Part shown: piece after piece, positions 1-7,481 of the stretch | Layout: each line of letters opens with the position of its first letter | Numbering within the stretch: the stretch's first letter is position 1 | Assembly (NCBI GenBank): GCA_012974475.1 | Contig: JAAXQD010000051.1 | Coordinates: forward strand, 1 to 23,407 | Direction of reading: 5' to 3' | DNA: 23,407 nucleotides | From: Desulfobacterales bacterium | GTDB taxonomy: Bacteria > Desulfobacterota > Desulfobacteria > Desulfobacterales > UBA11574 | Made by a program: the position numbers and the translations under genes | The notes under the pieces: generated by a model | Databases searched by the model: none | Seen by the model: only the letters and a program-made list of their open reading frames with translations | Told to the model about the DNA's origin: nothing

Positions 1-23
1 CTAAAACCACAACATTGCTTAAG

Positions 24-51
24 AAAATAAGACTGTCTATAATATTGTCAA
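24..51 (-). promoter_or_regulatory. Candidate sigma-70 promoter reading out of the left edge
   Basis: On the minus strand a perfect TTGACA (46-51) is followed after 16 bases by TATTTT (24-29). It would start transcription near position 17 towards the left edge, so the gene it drives is outside the window. In many bacteria dnaX lies near the SRP RNA gene, but nothing here identifies the gene. The -10 box is only a 4/6 match, so this is a weak call. Confidence 0.35.
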
Positions 52-171
52 GGCGGAAACGGGAATTTTTGGTTATGGAATTTAGAGGGCCTAAGAACAG
101 CACAAAAAATGAGAAGGATAATAATTTGGTTGTGCACCCTCTATCGAATCTTTGCTGAAACATAATAAGCC

Positions 172-196
172 AAAAAATTGATCGGGATCGATCCAC
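172..196 (-). terminator. Putative terminator of the SRP RNA gene
   Basis: On the minus strand the 3' strand of the SRP closing helix is followed by a short GATCG/CGATC inverted repeat and then a run of six T (172-177). This fits an intrinsic terminator directly at the 3' end of ffs. The hairpin has only 5 bp, so it may instead form as part of the mature RNA helix. Confidence 0.45.
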
Positions 197-383
197 GACA
201 CAGACCGCATTACTTATCGCTGCTTCCTTCCGGACCTGACGAGGTTCGTAACCGTCTGTTGCGCGGCGGCCGATCAGGATGACTTATAGGCTCCCAGGTT
301 CAGACCCTTTAGAGGGAATTCAGCCCCGCATAAAGCGGATTTCGGGTATAGGGCACCGCTAGCTCCCCACCTAGCACAACCAT
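178..383 (-). ncRNA. ffs: Signal recognition particle RNA (4.5S-type) with extended 5' domain
   Basis: The reverse strand carries the universal SRP domain IV signature GTCAGGTCCGGAAGGAAGCAGC (reverse complement of 219-240), the apical loop and internal loop bound by the Ffh M domain. A long closing helix is visible: bases at 261-275 pair with those at about 180-201 with GU pairs and two bulges. Upstream (about 300-380) lies a further structured block with the conserved GTGCTAGG...GGAGCTAGCGGTGCCC pattern and small hairpins (CCGC/GCGG, CCCT/AGGG). This resembles the 5' region seen with actinobacterial SRP RNAs. A promoter at 391-418 predicts a start near 383, which puts the block inside the transcript. 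The RNA joins Ffh to target nascent membrane and secreted proteins. The identity is secure; the exact mature ends are inferred. Confidence 0.93.
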
Positions 384-390
384 GACCATG

Positions 391-418
391 AATATAATCG
401 ATAATAATAAAAATTCAA
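391..418 (-). promoter_or_regulatory. Sigma-70-like promoter of ffs
   Basis: Minus-strand TTGAAT (413-418) and TATATT (391-396) are separated by 16 bases. The expected start, 6 to 8 bases past the -10 box, falls at about 383-384, directly at the edge of the conserved SRP 5' block. The position relative to a known RNA gene makes this promoter more convincing than its boxes alone. Confidence 0.6.
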
Positions 419-685
419 GTTATAAAATCGCTTCGCGGTGTTATAATCCTGTGGCTTCGCCGCTCTAAAATTGGAATTCTTAATGATTCCAATACCCCAA
501 CACGCCCAAATAAGCATCACCGAACATGCGAGATATCCGGTGTTTTCAGGGTGAACGCATTTGATTTCGGTACAGCGAAGCAACGGTGTGTTTCTCTTGG
601 AAACCAACTGGCTGTTTGAAGGGCTTTAGCACGCGTTAGACCGAACCGAATGAAATTATAATGTGAAACATCCATCGGATATGTT
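419..685. other. Non-coding stretch between ffs and the MITE
   Basis: I see no convincing gene here. The short open frames (minus strand, overlapping in different frames) lack ribosome binding sites, resemble no family I know, and one runs through the adjacent repeat element. A perfect 8-bp inverted repeat, ATTGGAAT/ATTCCAAT with an 8-base loop, sits at 470-493 but has no T-run on either side. The stretch looks like decayed or repeat-derived DNA; that is an inference. Confidence 0.4.
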
Positions 686-850
686 GAGACCTTTGCAAAA
701 CGCCCCTTTTTGCCCAATTTCTTCGTCAGGCTCAACATTGTGCACGAAGTGAAGCTTTAGCTTTATCCTCGAAACACTCTATGTATTCCTGTGGTTAAAA
801 TTTTCGCCTTCCTTGAACTTGAACAAAATTGAACCTTTTTCAAAGGTCTC
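686..850 (-). mobile_element. Complete MITE-like element (family A) with 5-bp target duplication
   Basis: The 165-bp element begins GAGACCTTTG (686) and ends CAAAGGTCTC (850), a perfect 10-bp terminal inverted repeat. The flanks carry the direct repeat ATGTT at 681-685 and 851-855, which fits a 5-bp target-site duplication. No transposase is encoded. Read on the minus strand, its core (two TTCAAG-type boxes, TTTTAACC, CAGGAATAC, TTCGAGGATAAAG) recurs at 14217-14359 and, more divergently, at 6351-6490. Movement by a transposase elsewhere in the genome is the likely explanation. I cannot name the parent insertion sequence. Confidence 0.8.
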
Positions 851-1005
851 ATGTTTTTGACGGATTGTTCTTTATAACTCTGGCACGGCTCGGGCTTACG
901 GGTGCTCGAGCACAAGTTCCAGTCGGTTGGAAAGAGATATACGCCGTCGTGGAGCGTTCTCTCTCTATTGGGATTCAAATGCGTTTGCCCTGCCGGTGTT
1001 TTTTA

Positions 1006-1034
1006 TTGACATGGAAGAATCAGCGTATCATAAT
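1006..1034 (+). promoter_or_regulatory. Sigma-70 promoter upstream of tilS
   Basis: TTGACA (1006-1011) is followed by a 17-base spacer and CATAAT (1029-1034), nearly a consensus promoter. The predicted start is near 1041, giving a leader of about 54 bases before the tilS ATG. No other promoter of this quality is seen before ftsH, so it may serve tilS and genes beyond. Confidence 0.65.
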
Positions 1035-1094
1035 TAAAGCTCTTGAAATCTATACAAATTTTTCAAAATCCAAGCAATTAATAGTCACAGGGTC

Positions 1095-2552
1095 ATGCCG
1101 GTATTGCACAAAGATTTGAATAAGAAATTATTACGAATTGTCGAGGAGACCGTTACAGCCCACGGAATGCTGAAAGAAAAAGATTCCGTCGTCGTTGGGG
1201 TATCCGGCGGACCTGATTCCGTCGCCCTTCTTCATGTGCTGCGTGCACTGACCGAACGTTTTTCCCTAAAACTTGGTATCGCACATCTAAATCACTGCCT
1301 CCGCCAGAACGACTCAGACAAAGAAGCTGCATTTGTCGAAACCCTTTCAGACCGGTTGGGATTGCCTTGCCATATTCATAAAGAGGATGTTCATGAATAT
1401 CAGATTAAAAACAGGCTTTCACTGGAAGAAGCAGCCCGGCGGGTTCGATACACCTTTTTAAACAGAGTTGCGGAAACAAACCGATACCATAAAATTGCAC
1501 TTGGACATCATTCAGACGATAATGCAGAACTTGTTTTGATGAATCTTTTCCGAGGAAGCGGTCCGTTGGGTCTTTCAGGTATACCGCCAGTCAGAGGCGG
1601 AAAGATTATCCGGCCGTTGATAAAATTAAGCCGGTCCGAAATCATTGATTTCTTGAATCAAAATAGTTTGAAATGCGTTTCTGACGCATCCAACAGGGAT
1701 ACGAGATATTTAAGGAACAAAGTCCGCCACAAATTAATTCCATTGTTAAAAACCGCTTATAATCCGAAGATTTCTGAAACACTCAACCGGCTTTCATCGA
1801 TTATGCTTTCTGAAGAAGCGTGGATTGAAGATGTAATTCACCCGCTTTTTGAAAAAACCGTGTTAGACGTTCAGGATGATCGTATCACGTTCTCTGCCTC
1901 AATGCTTGATCGATTGCATACAGCAGCACAACGGCGAATATTACGAAAAGCAATCTCAAGCATAAAGGGGGATTTACGACGTATTAGTTTTGTCAACATC
2001 GACGCTGTGCTACGCCTTTTGGAAAAAGGACCGACGTATGGGAGACTCGATCTTCCGGATCGTATCAGAATCCGGCGGAGCGGAGACGTTATAGTGATTT
2101 CCCAGGAAAAAAGCGCATTACGTAATCTTGACGTAAAATCCGGCCATTCCAAACCGTTTGTTTTTGAATACAATATAACAAAACCCGAATCTGTATTTAT
2201 TAAAGAAATCGGCGCGCATTTAGAATTTTCTGAAATGAGCACCGAAACCATGCCCGATGATTGTTATGCTGGACAATACACCGGTTTTTTTGATAAAGAC
2301 ACCTTATGTTTTCCGATGGTTCTGAGAAACTACCGTCCGGGAGACGCTTTTAGGCCAATGGGTATGGACGGAACTCAGAAGTTGAAAAAATTCTTTATTG
2401 ATAAAAAAGTCCCGCGAAATGAACGGATAAAATGCCCCATTCTGCTGAACCGAAATAAAATAATTTGGGTTGTCGGCCATAGAGCAGATGAATCTGTTGT
2501 AATTACGCCTTCAACCAGAAATGTACTGAAGGTGGAATTTTTTCTTGCCTAA
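1095..2552 (+). CDS. tilS: tRNA(Ile)-lysidine synthase
   Basis: Converts C34 of the CAU-anticodon tRNA-Ile to lysidine with ATP and lysine, so that the tRNA reads AUA and is charged with Ile; cytoplasmic. The 485-aa protein has the N-type PP-loop SGGPDS at residues 37-42, the HHSDDNAE..LFRGSG block of the TilS/TtcA ATPase core, and a C-terminal region with RNYRPGDAFRPMGMDGTQKLKKFF typical of the TilS C-terminal tRNA-binding domain. Length is normal for the long form. The ATG at 1095 sits behind a weak AGGG and downstream of a good promoter. Next is ftsH, 59 bases away on the same strand, a common neighbour of tilS in bacteria. Confidence 0.95.
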   Translation: MPVLHKDLNKKLLRIVEETVTAHGMLKEKDSVVVGVSGGPDSVALLHVLRALTERFSLKLGIAHLNHCLRQNDSDKEAAFVETLSDRLGLPCHIHKEDVHEYQIKNRLSLEEAARRVRYTFLNRVAETNRYHKIALGHHSDDNAELVLMNLFRGSGPLGLSGIPPVRGGKIIRPLIKLSRSEIIDFLNQNSLKCVSDASNRDTRYLRNKVRHKLIPLLKTAYNPKISETLNRLSSIMLSEEAWIEDVIHPLFEKTVLDVQDDRITFSASMLDRLHTAAQRRILRKAISSIKGDLRRISFVNIDAVLRLLEKGPTYGRLDLPDRIRIRRSGDVIVISQEKSALRNLDVKSGHSKPFVFEYNITKPESVFIKEIGAHLEFSEMSTETMPDDCYAGQYTGFFDKDTLCFPMVLRNYRPGDAFRPMGMDGTQKLKKFFIDKKVPRNERIKCPILLNRNKIIWVVGHRADESVVITPSTRNVLKVEFFLA

Positions 2553-2611
2553 TCGATAATGATGATTAATATTAACGTATCATAAAATGTCTTTCAAGGG
2601 GGCTAAGTCTT

Positions 2612-4522
2612 TTGAATCCTTTCTATAAAAACCTGGCTTTATGGATAGTCATCACGCTGATGATGATCATGCTTTATAACCTTTTCAATCAGCAGCAAAT
2701 GGGAGAAACCAATCTCAGTTATACTGAATTTCTTGCCATGGTCGACAATGAGCGCATTTCTGATGTCGTTATACAGGGACAACAGCTCTTTGTTACGGAC
2801 GTAAACCACACTCGCTTCAAAATATATGCACCCCAGGATGATGATCTCATCAAAATCCTCCGGAAAAAAGGTGTTTCCATTAACGCTAAACCTGAAAGCG
2901 ACTCCCCATGGTATATGTCTATACTGGTTTCATGGTTCCCGATGATTGTACTTATCGGCGTATGGATATTTTTTATGCGTCAAATGCAATCTGGCGGCGG
3001 GAAAGCCATGTCTTTCGGCAAAAGTCGGGCCCGTTTGCAATCTGACCAATCGAAAAAGGTCACTTTTGAGGATGTTGCCGGCATCGATGAGGCCAAAGAA
3101 GAACTGGGAGAAATTATCGAGTTTTTAAGAGAGCCTAAAAAATTTACCCGGCTTGGCGGAAGGATACCCAAAGGTGTACTTCTGATGGGATCACCCGGAA
3201 CCGGGAAAACCCTCCTTGCACGTGCCATTGCAGGTGAAGCCGATGTTCCATTCTTTCACATCAGCGGTTCAGATTTCGTAGAAATGTTTGTCGGTGTTGG
3301 CGCATCGCGGGTCAGAGATCTATTTGTCCAGGGAAAAAAGAACGCCCCCTGCATAATTTTCATCGATGAAATCGATGCTGTTGGAAGGCACCGGGGCGCC
3401 GGGCTCGGGGGAGGTCATGATGAAAGAGAACAGACGTTGAATCAACTTCTGGTTGAAATGGACGGGTTTGAATCGAATGAGGGTGTCATTCTTATATCCG
3501 CCACGAACCGTCCGGATGTGCTCGACCCTGCCCTTTTACGTCCCGGCCGGTTTGACCGTCAGGTGGTTGTGCCCCTGCCGGATATTCTCGGACGTCAACA
3601 AATCCTTAAAGTTCACATGAAAAAAACATCGGTTGCGCCGGATGTCGATCTTGTTGTACTGGCAAAGGGAACCCCCGGTTTCTCGGGTGCAGACTTGGAA
3701 AACCTCGTGAACGAAGCGGCCCTTTTAGCCGCTAAAAGAAACAAAGAAAAAGTTGATATGTCGGACCTGGAAGATTCCAAAGATAAAGTTTACATGGGTC
3801 TGGAACGAAAGTCCAAGGTCATCAGAGAGGAAGACAGAAAGACCACGGCATATCATGAAGGCGGACATGCCCTTGTTGCCCGCTTTCTCCCCGGAACAGA
3901 TGCCGTCAACAAAATAACCATTATTCCCCGGGGGCGGGCCGCCGGCATCACATGGTTTTTGCCGGAAGAGAGCGATTTTAAATATAAGGACCAGCTTGAA
4001 AGCGAATTGTCTATCGCTTTTGGCGGACGGGTGGCCGAAGAAATCGTTTTCAGCCGCATTAGTACCGGCGCTTCCAACGACATTAAAAAGGCAACCGATG
4101 TTGCCCAAAAGATGGTACGCAATTGGGGCATGAGTGATGTGCTGGGCCCGCTTTCATATTCAAAAGAGGAAGAACACATTTTTCTTGGCCGGGAAATTGC
4201 ACAACATAGGGATTATTCTGAGGACACAGCCAGGAAAATTGATGAAGAAATAAGTCGGCTGGTCCAAAAAGCTTACAATATCGCTAAAAACGTTTTAGAA
4301 GAAAATTTAGATATTCTTCACGCTTTAGCCGACCTTCTGCTCGAAAAAGAGACGGTTTTAGGCGGTGAACTCGATACACTCATACTCTCCATGAAACCGG
4401 GTTTTGAATTTCCCTCAAAGGGTATCAACGACGAAGAAGCGGTTGAAGAGCCCCAAACAGAGGCTGAAACAGATCAAACAGAAATCAAGGAAGAAACCGA
4501 AAGCGATCCGGCGGACTCTTAA
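2612..4522 (+). CDS. ftsH: ATP-dependent zinc metalloprotease FtsH
   Basis: Membrane-bound AAA+ protease that extracts and degrades misfolded membrane proteins and regulatory proteins. The 636-aa protein has a short cytoplasmic N-terminus, TM1 at about residues 8-25, a periplasmic domain, TM2 at about 105-125, Walker A GSPGTGKT (193-200), Walker B IIFIDEID (248-255), the second region of homology around ATNRPDVLDPALLRPGRFDR, and the zinc site HEGGH (415-419) with the probable third ligand D490. The usual motif is HEAGH; Gly for Ala still fits HEXGH. The C-terminal 30 residues are very acidic. The start is TTG, supported by AAGGGG at 2597-2602 with nine bases between; no in-frame ATG lies near the first TM. 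Sits between tilS and folP, a widely conserved order. Confidence 0.97.
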   Translation: MNPFYKNLALWIVITLMMIMLYNLFNQQQMGETNLSYTEFLAMVDNERISDVVIQGQQLFVTDVNHTRFKIYAPQDDDLIKILRKKGVSINAKPESDSPWYMSILVSWFPMIVLIGVWIFFMRQMQSGGGKAMSFGKSRARLQSDQSKKVTFEDVAGIDEAKEELGEIIEFLREPKKFTRLGGRIPKGVLLMGSPGTGKTLLARAIAGEADVPFFHISGSDFVEMFVGVGASRVRDLFVQGKKNAPCIIFIDEIDAVGRHRGAGLGGGHDEREQTLNQLLVEMDGFESNEGVILISATNRPDVLDPALLRPGRFDRQVVVPLPDILGRQQILKVHMKKTSVAPDVDLVVLAKGTPGFSGADLENLVNEAALLAAKRNKEKVDMSDLEDSKDKVYMGLERKSKVIREEDRKTTAYHEGGHALVARFLPGTDAVNKITIIPRGRAAGITWFLPEESDFKYKDQLESELSIAFGGRVAEEIVFSRISTGASNDIKKATDVAQKMVRNWGMSDVLGPLSYSKEEEHIFLGREIAQHRDYSEDTARKIDEEISRLVQKAYNIAKNVLEENLDILHALADLLLEKETVLGGELDTLILSMKPGFEFPSKGINDEEAVEEPQTEAETDQTEIKEETESDPADS

Positions 4523-4695
4523 CCCAAGTTTTACACCCTGTTTTGCTTCATGGCATCCCTTTTTGACGCCCAGCGTTCCTCGACCCGGCAGCGACGCGAC
4601 GGAATCCGTCGAGGTCTCGTGGGAGCAAAGCAAAGATCCCGATTCAGCGGGGTTGCGGGATTGGCGATCGAATTGAAAATTAACATAATCTTTTA
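4523..4695. other. GC-rich hairpin spacer between ftsH and folP
   Basis: This 173-bp spacer holds two inverted repeats: CGACGG/CCGTCG with a 3-base loop near 4597-4611, and ATCCCG/CGGGAT around 4637-4662. Neither is followed by a T-run in the forward direction. The open frames here show no codon pattern or ribosome site worth calling. It may be a degraded repeat or an RNA processing or attenuation site; I cannot tell which. Confidence 0.35.
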
Positions 4696-5574
4696 ATGAA
4701 AACATATCACCTTAAATGGAATCAGCACCGTCTGGCTCTCGGTCGCCGAACGTGTATTATGGGGGTCTTGAATGTAACGCCGGATTCATTTTCAGACGGG
4801 GGGATTTTTTTTTCATTCGAGGGTGCAGTACATCAGGGCCAGAAGCTTTTTGAAGATGGCGCCGACATCCTCGACATCGGCGGTGAGTCCACACGACCAT
4901 TTTCAGCTCCGGTATCTGAAGAAGAAGAAATCCGGCGAGTTGTTCCCGTCATCGAGCGGCTCGCAAACCGTATATCGATTCCCATTTCCATCGATACAAA
5001 CAAAGCCGGCGTGGCCAGGCAAGCCATTAACGCCGGCGCCTCAATGATAAACGACATATCATCACTTCGCCTTGATTCGCAAATGGCGGATGTCGCGGTA
5101 GAATACGGGGTTCCTGTAATTTTGATGCATATGCTTGGAACCCCAAAAACCATGCAGATTGAACCCGCATATGTTGACCCTGTCACCGAAATTAAAGCGT
5201 TTCTTGAAAATGCAGTGGACCGCGCTGAAAATCAAGGCATTTCAAGATCAAAAATTATCATCGATCCAGGTATCGGTTTTGGAAAAACCCTGGAGCATAA
5301 TCTTTTATTAATTAAGCACTTGAGGGAATTTAATACCCTGGAGGTTCCAATAATGATCGGAACTTCGAGAAAGGCTTTTTTACGAAACATCCTTAAATAT
5401 CCATCGGTTGAAGATATCGATCCCGAATCGGCCATCGTAGAGGCCGGCAGTCAGGCTTCTGTTGCCGCTGCCGTCTTAAACGGCGCCCATATGGTCAGGG
5501 TCCACGATGTTGCCAGTACACGTATCACTGTAAAAATTATTGACGCCATAAAAAATGCACGGAATACTTCATAG
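4696..5574 (+). CDS. folP: Dihydropteroate synthase
   Basis: Condenses 6-hydroxymethyl-7,8-dihydropterin diphosphate with 4-aminobenzoate to give dihydropteroate in folate synthesis; cytoplasmic TIM barrel and the sulfonamide target. The 292-aa protein shows MGVLNVTPDSFSDGG (22-36), DIGGESTRP, the IDTNKAGVA strand, the pterin-binding IDPGIGFGKTLEHN segment, and near the C-terminus MVRVHDV. The length is normal. The ATG at 4696 has no clear Shine-Dalgarno sequence. An in-frame ATG at the VLNVTPDS block would cut into the barrel, so 4696 is preferred. In many bacteria folP after ftsH is followed by cdaA or glmM; here coaX follows after 11 bases. Confidence 0.97.
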   Translation: MKTYHLKWNQHRLALGRRTCIMGVLNVTPDSFSDGGIFFSFEGAVHQGQKLFEDGADILDIGGESTRPFSAPVSEEEEIRRVVPVIERLANRISIPISIDTNKAGVARQAINAGASMINDISSLRLDSQMADVAVEYGVPVILMHMLGTPKTMQIEPAYVDPVTEIKAFLENAVDRAENQGISRSKIIIDPGIGFGKTLEHNLLLIKHLREFNTLEVPIMIGTSRKAFLRNILKYPSVEDIDPESAIVEAGSQASVAAAVLNGAHMVRVHDVASTRITVKIIDAIKNARNTS

Positions 5575-5585
5575 GAATTTATAAT

Positions 5586-6350
5586 ATGCTCCTTGTTATC
5601 GATGTCGGGAACACAAATGCTGTCATCGGTGTCTACGACGGCAGTCATCTGATTCAAAACTGGCGGATCCGTACGGAAAGACGAACAACGGAAGATGAGT
5701 TTAACGTACTTGCTGCCAGCCTATTTGCAGGCAGCAATATCGATTCCAGCGATATCGACAAGACCATTATTTCCTGCGTCGTTCCACCCATGGTAACCAT
5801 CCTCGATTCGTTCTGTCGAAAATATCTTGGCCATCCACCCCATTGGGTGGATGTCAGGTCCGCTCCAAAATTGCCGATCCGATATAAAAATCCATCTGAA
5901 GTGGGCGCAGACAGGATCGTCAACGCGGTTGCAGCATTTCATAAATTCCAAACCAGCCTCATCGTAATAGATTTTGGCACAGCTACAACGTTTGATTCTA
6001 TTTCTGAGAAAGGGGAATACCTTGGGGGTGCAATCAGTCCCGGAATTATGATTTCTGCTGAAGCACTTTTCATAAAAGCATCCAGACTCCCCCGGGTTGA
6101 GATTTTTGTTCCACCCGAAAGTGTGATTGGCAAAGATACCGCGAGCAGTATCAAGGCCGGAATTATTTTTGGATATGCAGGCCTGGTGGACGGAATGGTC
6201 ACGCGCATGAAGATGGAAATGGGCACGAATCCCCGTGTCATCGCCACAGGCGGTCTGGCAGAGCTGATGTATCAGGTATCTGAGATGATCGAGGTTGTTG
6301 AGCCGGCCTTGACCTTGGAGGGTTTGAGGATCATCAGCAACAGTTTATAG
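5586..6350 (+). CDS. coaX: Type III pantothenate kinase
   Basis: Phosphorylates pantothenate with ATP in the first step of coenzyme A synthesis. Type III enzymes belong to the ASKHA fold and need a monovalent cation. The 254-aa protein has the phosphate-binding DVGNTNAVIGVY at the N-terminus, PSEVGADRIVNAVAA in the middle, VIDFGTATTFDSI with the catalytic Asp region, GGAISPGI, and a C-terminal ATGGLA strand. AGGA at 5572-5575 precedes the ATG and overlaps the folP stop region, so folP and coaX are probably co-transcribed. The gene is complete and its TAG stop abuts the repeat element at 6351. Confidence 0.95.
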   Translation: MLLVIDVGNTNAVIGVYDGSHLIQNWRIRTERRTTEDEFNVLAASLFAGSNIDSSDIDKTIISCVVPPMVTILDSFCRKYLGHPPHWVDVRSAPKLPIRYKNPSEVGADRIVNAVAAFHKFQTSLIVIDFGTATTFDSISEKGEYLGGAISPGIMISAEALFIKASRLPRVEIFVPPESVIGKDTASSIKAGIIFGYAGLVDGMVTRMKMEMGTNPRVIATGGLAELMYQVSEMIEVVEPALTLEGLRIISNSL

Positions 6351-6490
6351 AATCTATCTCAAAATAATCTTTTGGCCCAATCTCGGCGTTTTGCCCTCGT
6401 TTTAACTCCTCGACATACTTGAGTATGCCTGCGGGTTAAAACTCGGCCCTGCCTTGATCTTGAACCAAAATCTTTATTTTGAGATAGGTT
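6351..6490 (-). mobile_element. Palindromic MITE-like element (family B) between convergent genes
   Basis: About 140 bp bounded by AATCTATCTCAAAATAA (6351-6367) and its inverse TTATTTTGAGATAGGTT (6474-6490), with one mismatch over 17 bp. The centre is a second nested palindrome: GTTTTAAC/GTTAAAAC flanking CATACT/AGTATG (about 6399-6444). Read on the minus strand, its inner boxes (TTCAAGATCAAGG, TTTTAACC, CAGGCATAC, TCGAGGA, ATTGGGCCAAAAG) line up in order with the family A element at 686-850, although the ends are different. It begins at the base after the coaX stop and could fold into a very long hairpin that ends transcription from both sides. No clear target duplication is seen. Confidence 0.7.
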
Positions 6491-6536
6491 CTTGAAGCCT
6501 TTAAAATTTACAATCCTGTTTTGCAGAAAGTATTAT

Positions 6537-6686
6537 TTAATCAAGCTCCATTGCTGCTTCAAGTTTTTTCATCTGTGAAATGATATCGTTTCTTTCTTCT
6601 TCACTCAGATCTTCACGCTGCAGACGATGCCTGAGACTCAGGACGATCATTTCGATCCGATAGTCGGCACAGGTATAGTTTGTCAT
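6537..6686 (-). CDS. Small conserved-looking protein, 49 aa, function unknown
   Basis: A 50-codon frame reads MTNYTCADYRIEMIVLSLRH and continues with a highly charged helical segment (QREDLSEEERNDIISQMKKLEAAMELD). The composition is that of a genuine soluble helical protein: an N-terminal half with Cys6 and Tyr residues and a C-terminal acidic/basic helix that could form a coiled coil. It lies 33 bases downstream of the zinc-ribbon gene on the same strand and ends the probable pil operon. The Shine-Dalgarno sequence is weak. I have the impression that similar short proteins occur in sulfate reducers but cannot confirm it here. No function is proposed. Confidence 0.65.
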   Translation of the reverse strand: MTNYTCADYRIEMIVLSLRHRLQREDLSEEERNDIISQMKKLEAAMELD

Positions 6687-6719
6687 GAGCAATTCGGATT
6701 ATCCCGGATATTTCACCGA

Positions 6720-7394
6720 TTATATTCGGCCGGTTTTAATGAGGGACTGCTTGTAGACACGGTAGAAGTTCTCATAATCGGTTTTCCCGCGCCTTAGAAT
6801 TTTTTCTATTTCGTTTATATTCTTAAGGTTGATAATCAGGTTAACACTTTTGTGAAAGGCTCCCATATTGTCCATGGTCCTGAATTGGGTGGTGACGAGG
6901 GTCACAAAGATGTTCCGACGTATGGACATATTGAGGCGATCCAGATACTTGAGGACGTTGTTCATGTTTGGATCCCGGGTGCCAAAGCGTTCGTTGAGAA
7001 CGATCATATCGAAAACGTGAAATCGCATTTGTTTGAGAGCGTCTTTGGGAAGCAGGGGCGCCGTGGTGTGATATCCCATGTTATACAAAGCGGTTATGAT
7101 TTTCGCTCGAACAGCCGCGTCGGGTTCGCACAAAAGGGCTGTCTCCACCCCCTCTTCAACAAAATCAAACGGCTTATCCGAAGCATCATAGGTGCCGGCG
7201 TCGACTTCATCAATGATTCCATTTTCATTTTTCATATCGGAGTTGAAAGATGAAGATCGTGTACGATCGCGGGAATCGACAAAAACTTTGTTTTCACACT
7301 GGGGACAGGGTAACGAAAAAGACTGTCCCTTTGGGATCTTTTCGTCCGGTATTTTAAACTTAGCCAGGCACTTTTGGCACACAACATCCATCAT
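6720..7394 (-). CDS. MJ0042-type zinc-ribbon protein with degenerate receiver-like domain
   Basis: A 224-aa protein. The zinc ribbon has Cys6, Cys9, Cys30 and Cys33 (VVCQKC...LPCPQC), the MJ0042 finger common at the N-terminus of deltaproteobacterial regulatory and motility proteins. After an acidic linker (about 50-85) comes a CheY-like fold: ALLCEPD (E90, D92 in the acidic pocket), the FDMIVLNERFG strand where Asn134 stands at the phospho-acceptor position, then LVTT and a degenerate final strand lacking the Lys-Pro pair. It may therefore act without phosphorylation. The start is set at 7394 (ATGATG) because AAAGGA lies just upstream; a 237-aa reading from 7433 has no such site. It follows the pilU-like gene, suggesting a role in pilus or motility control (inference). 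Confidence 0.75.
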   Translation of the reverse strand: MMDVVCQKCLAKFKIPDEKIPKGQSFSLPCPQCENKVFVDSRDRTRSSSFNSDMKNENGIIDEVDAGTYDASDKPFDFVEEGVETALLCEPDAAVRAKIITALYNMGYHTTAPLLPKDALKQMRFHVFDMIVLNERFGTRDPNMNNVLKYLDRLNMSIRRNIFVTLVTTQFRTMDNMGAFHKSVNLIINLKNINEIEKILRRGKTDYENFYRVYKQSLIKTGRI

Positions 7395-7481
7395 TTTTCC
7401 TTTATTGAGATTGAAGATCCCCTGCTGCATCAAGATCTCGGCACATCTCTTCCCTGAAAATCGCTCAACTTAGATTTTAGA

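Noticed and set aside
371..738. Overlapping minus-strand open frames of 73 and 78 codons
   Set aside because: They overlap the ffs promoter and the repeat element, have no ribosome sites, and their composition (many Cys, Trp, Tyr from A+T-rich DNA) is not protein-like.
829..1119. Plus-strand 96-codon frame before tilS
   Set aside because: It starts within the MITE, runs across the tilS promoter and overlaps the tilS start in another frame; no family resemblance.
4404..4705. Frames of about 90 codons over the ftsH end and spacer on both strands
   Set aside because: Mostly shadows of the FtsH acidic tail and of palindromic spacer DNA; no ribosome site or recognisable domain.
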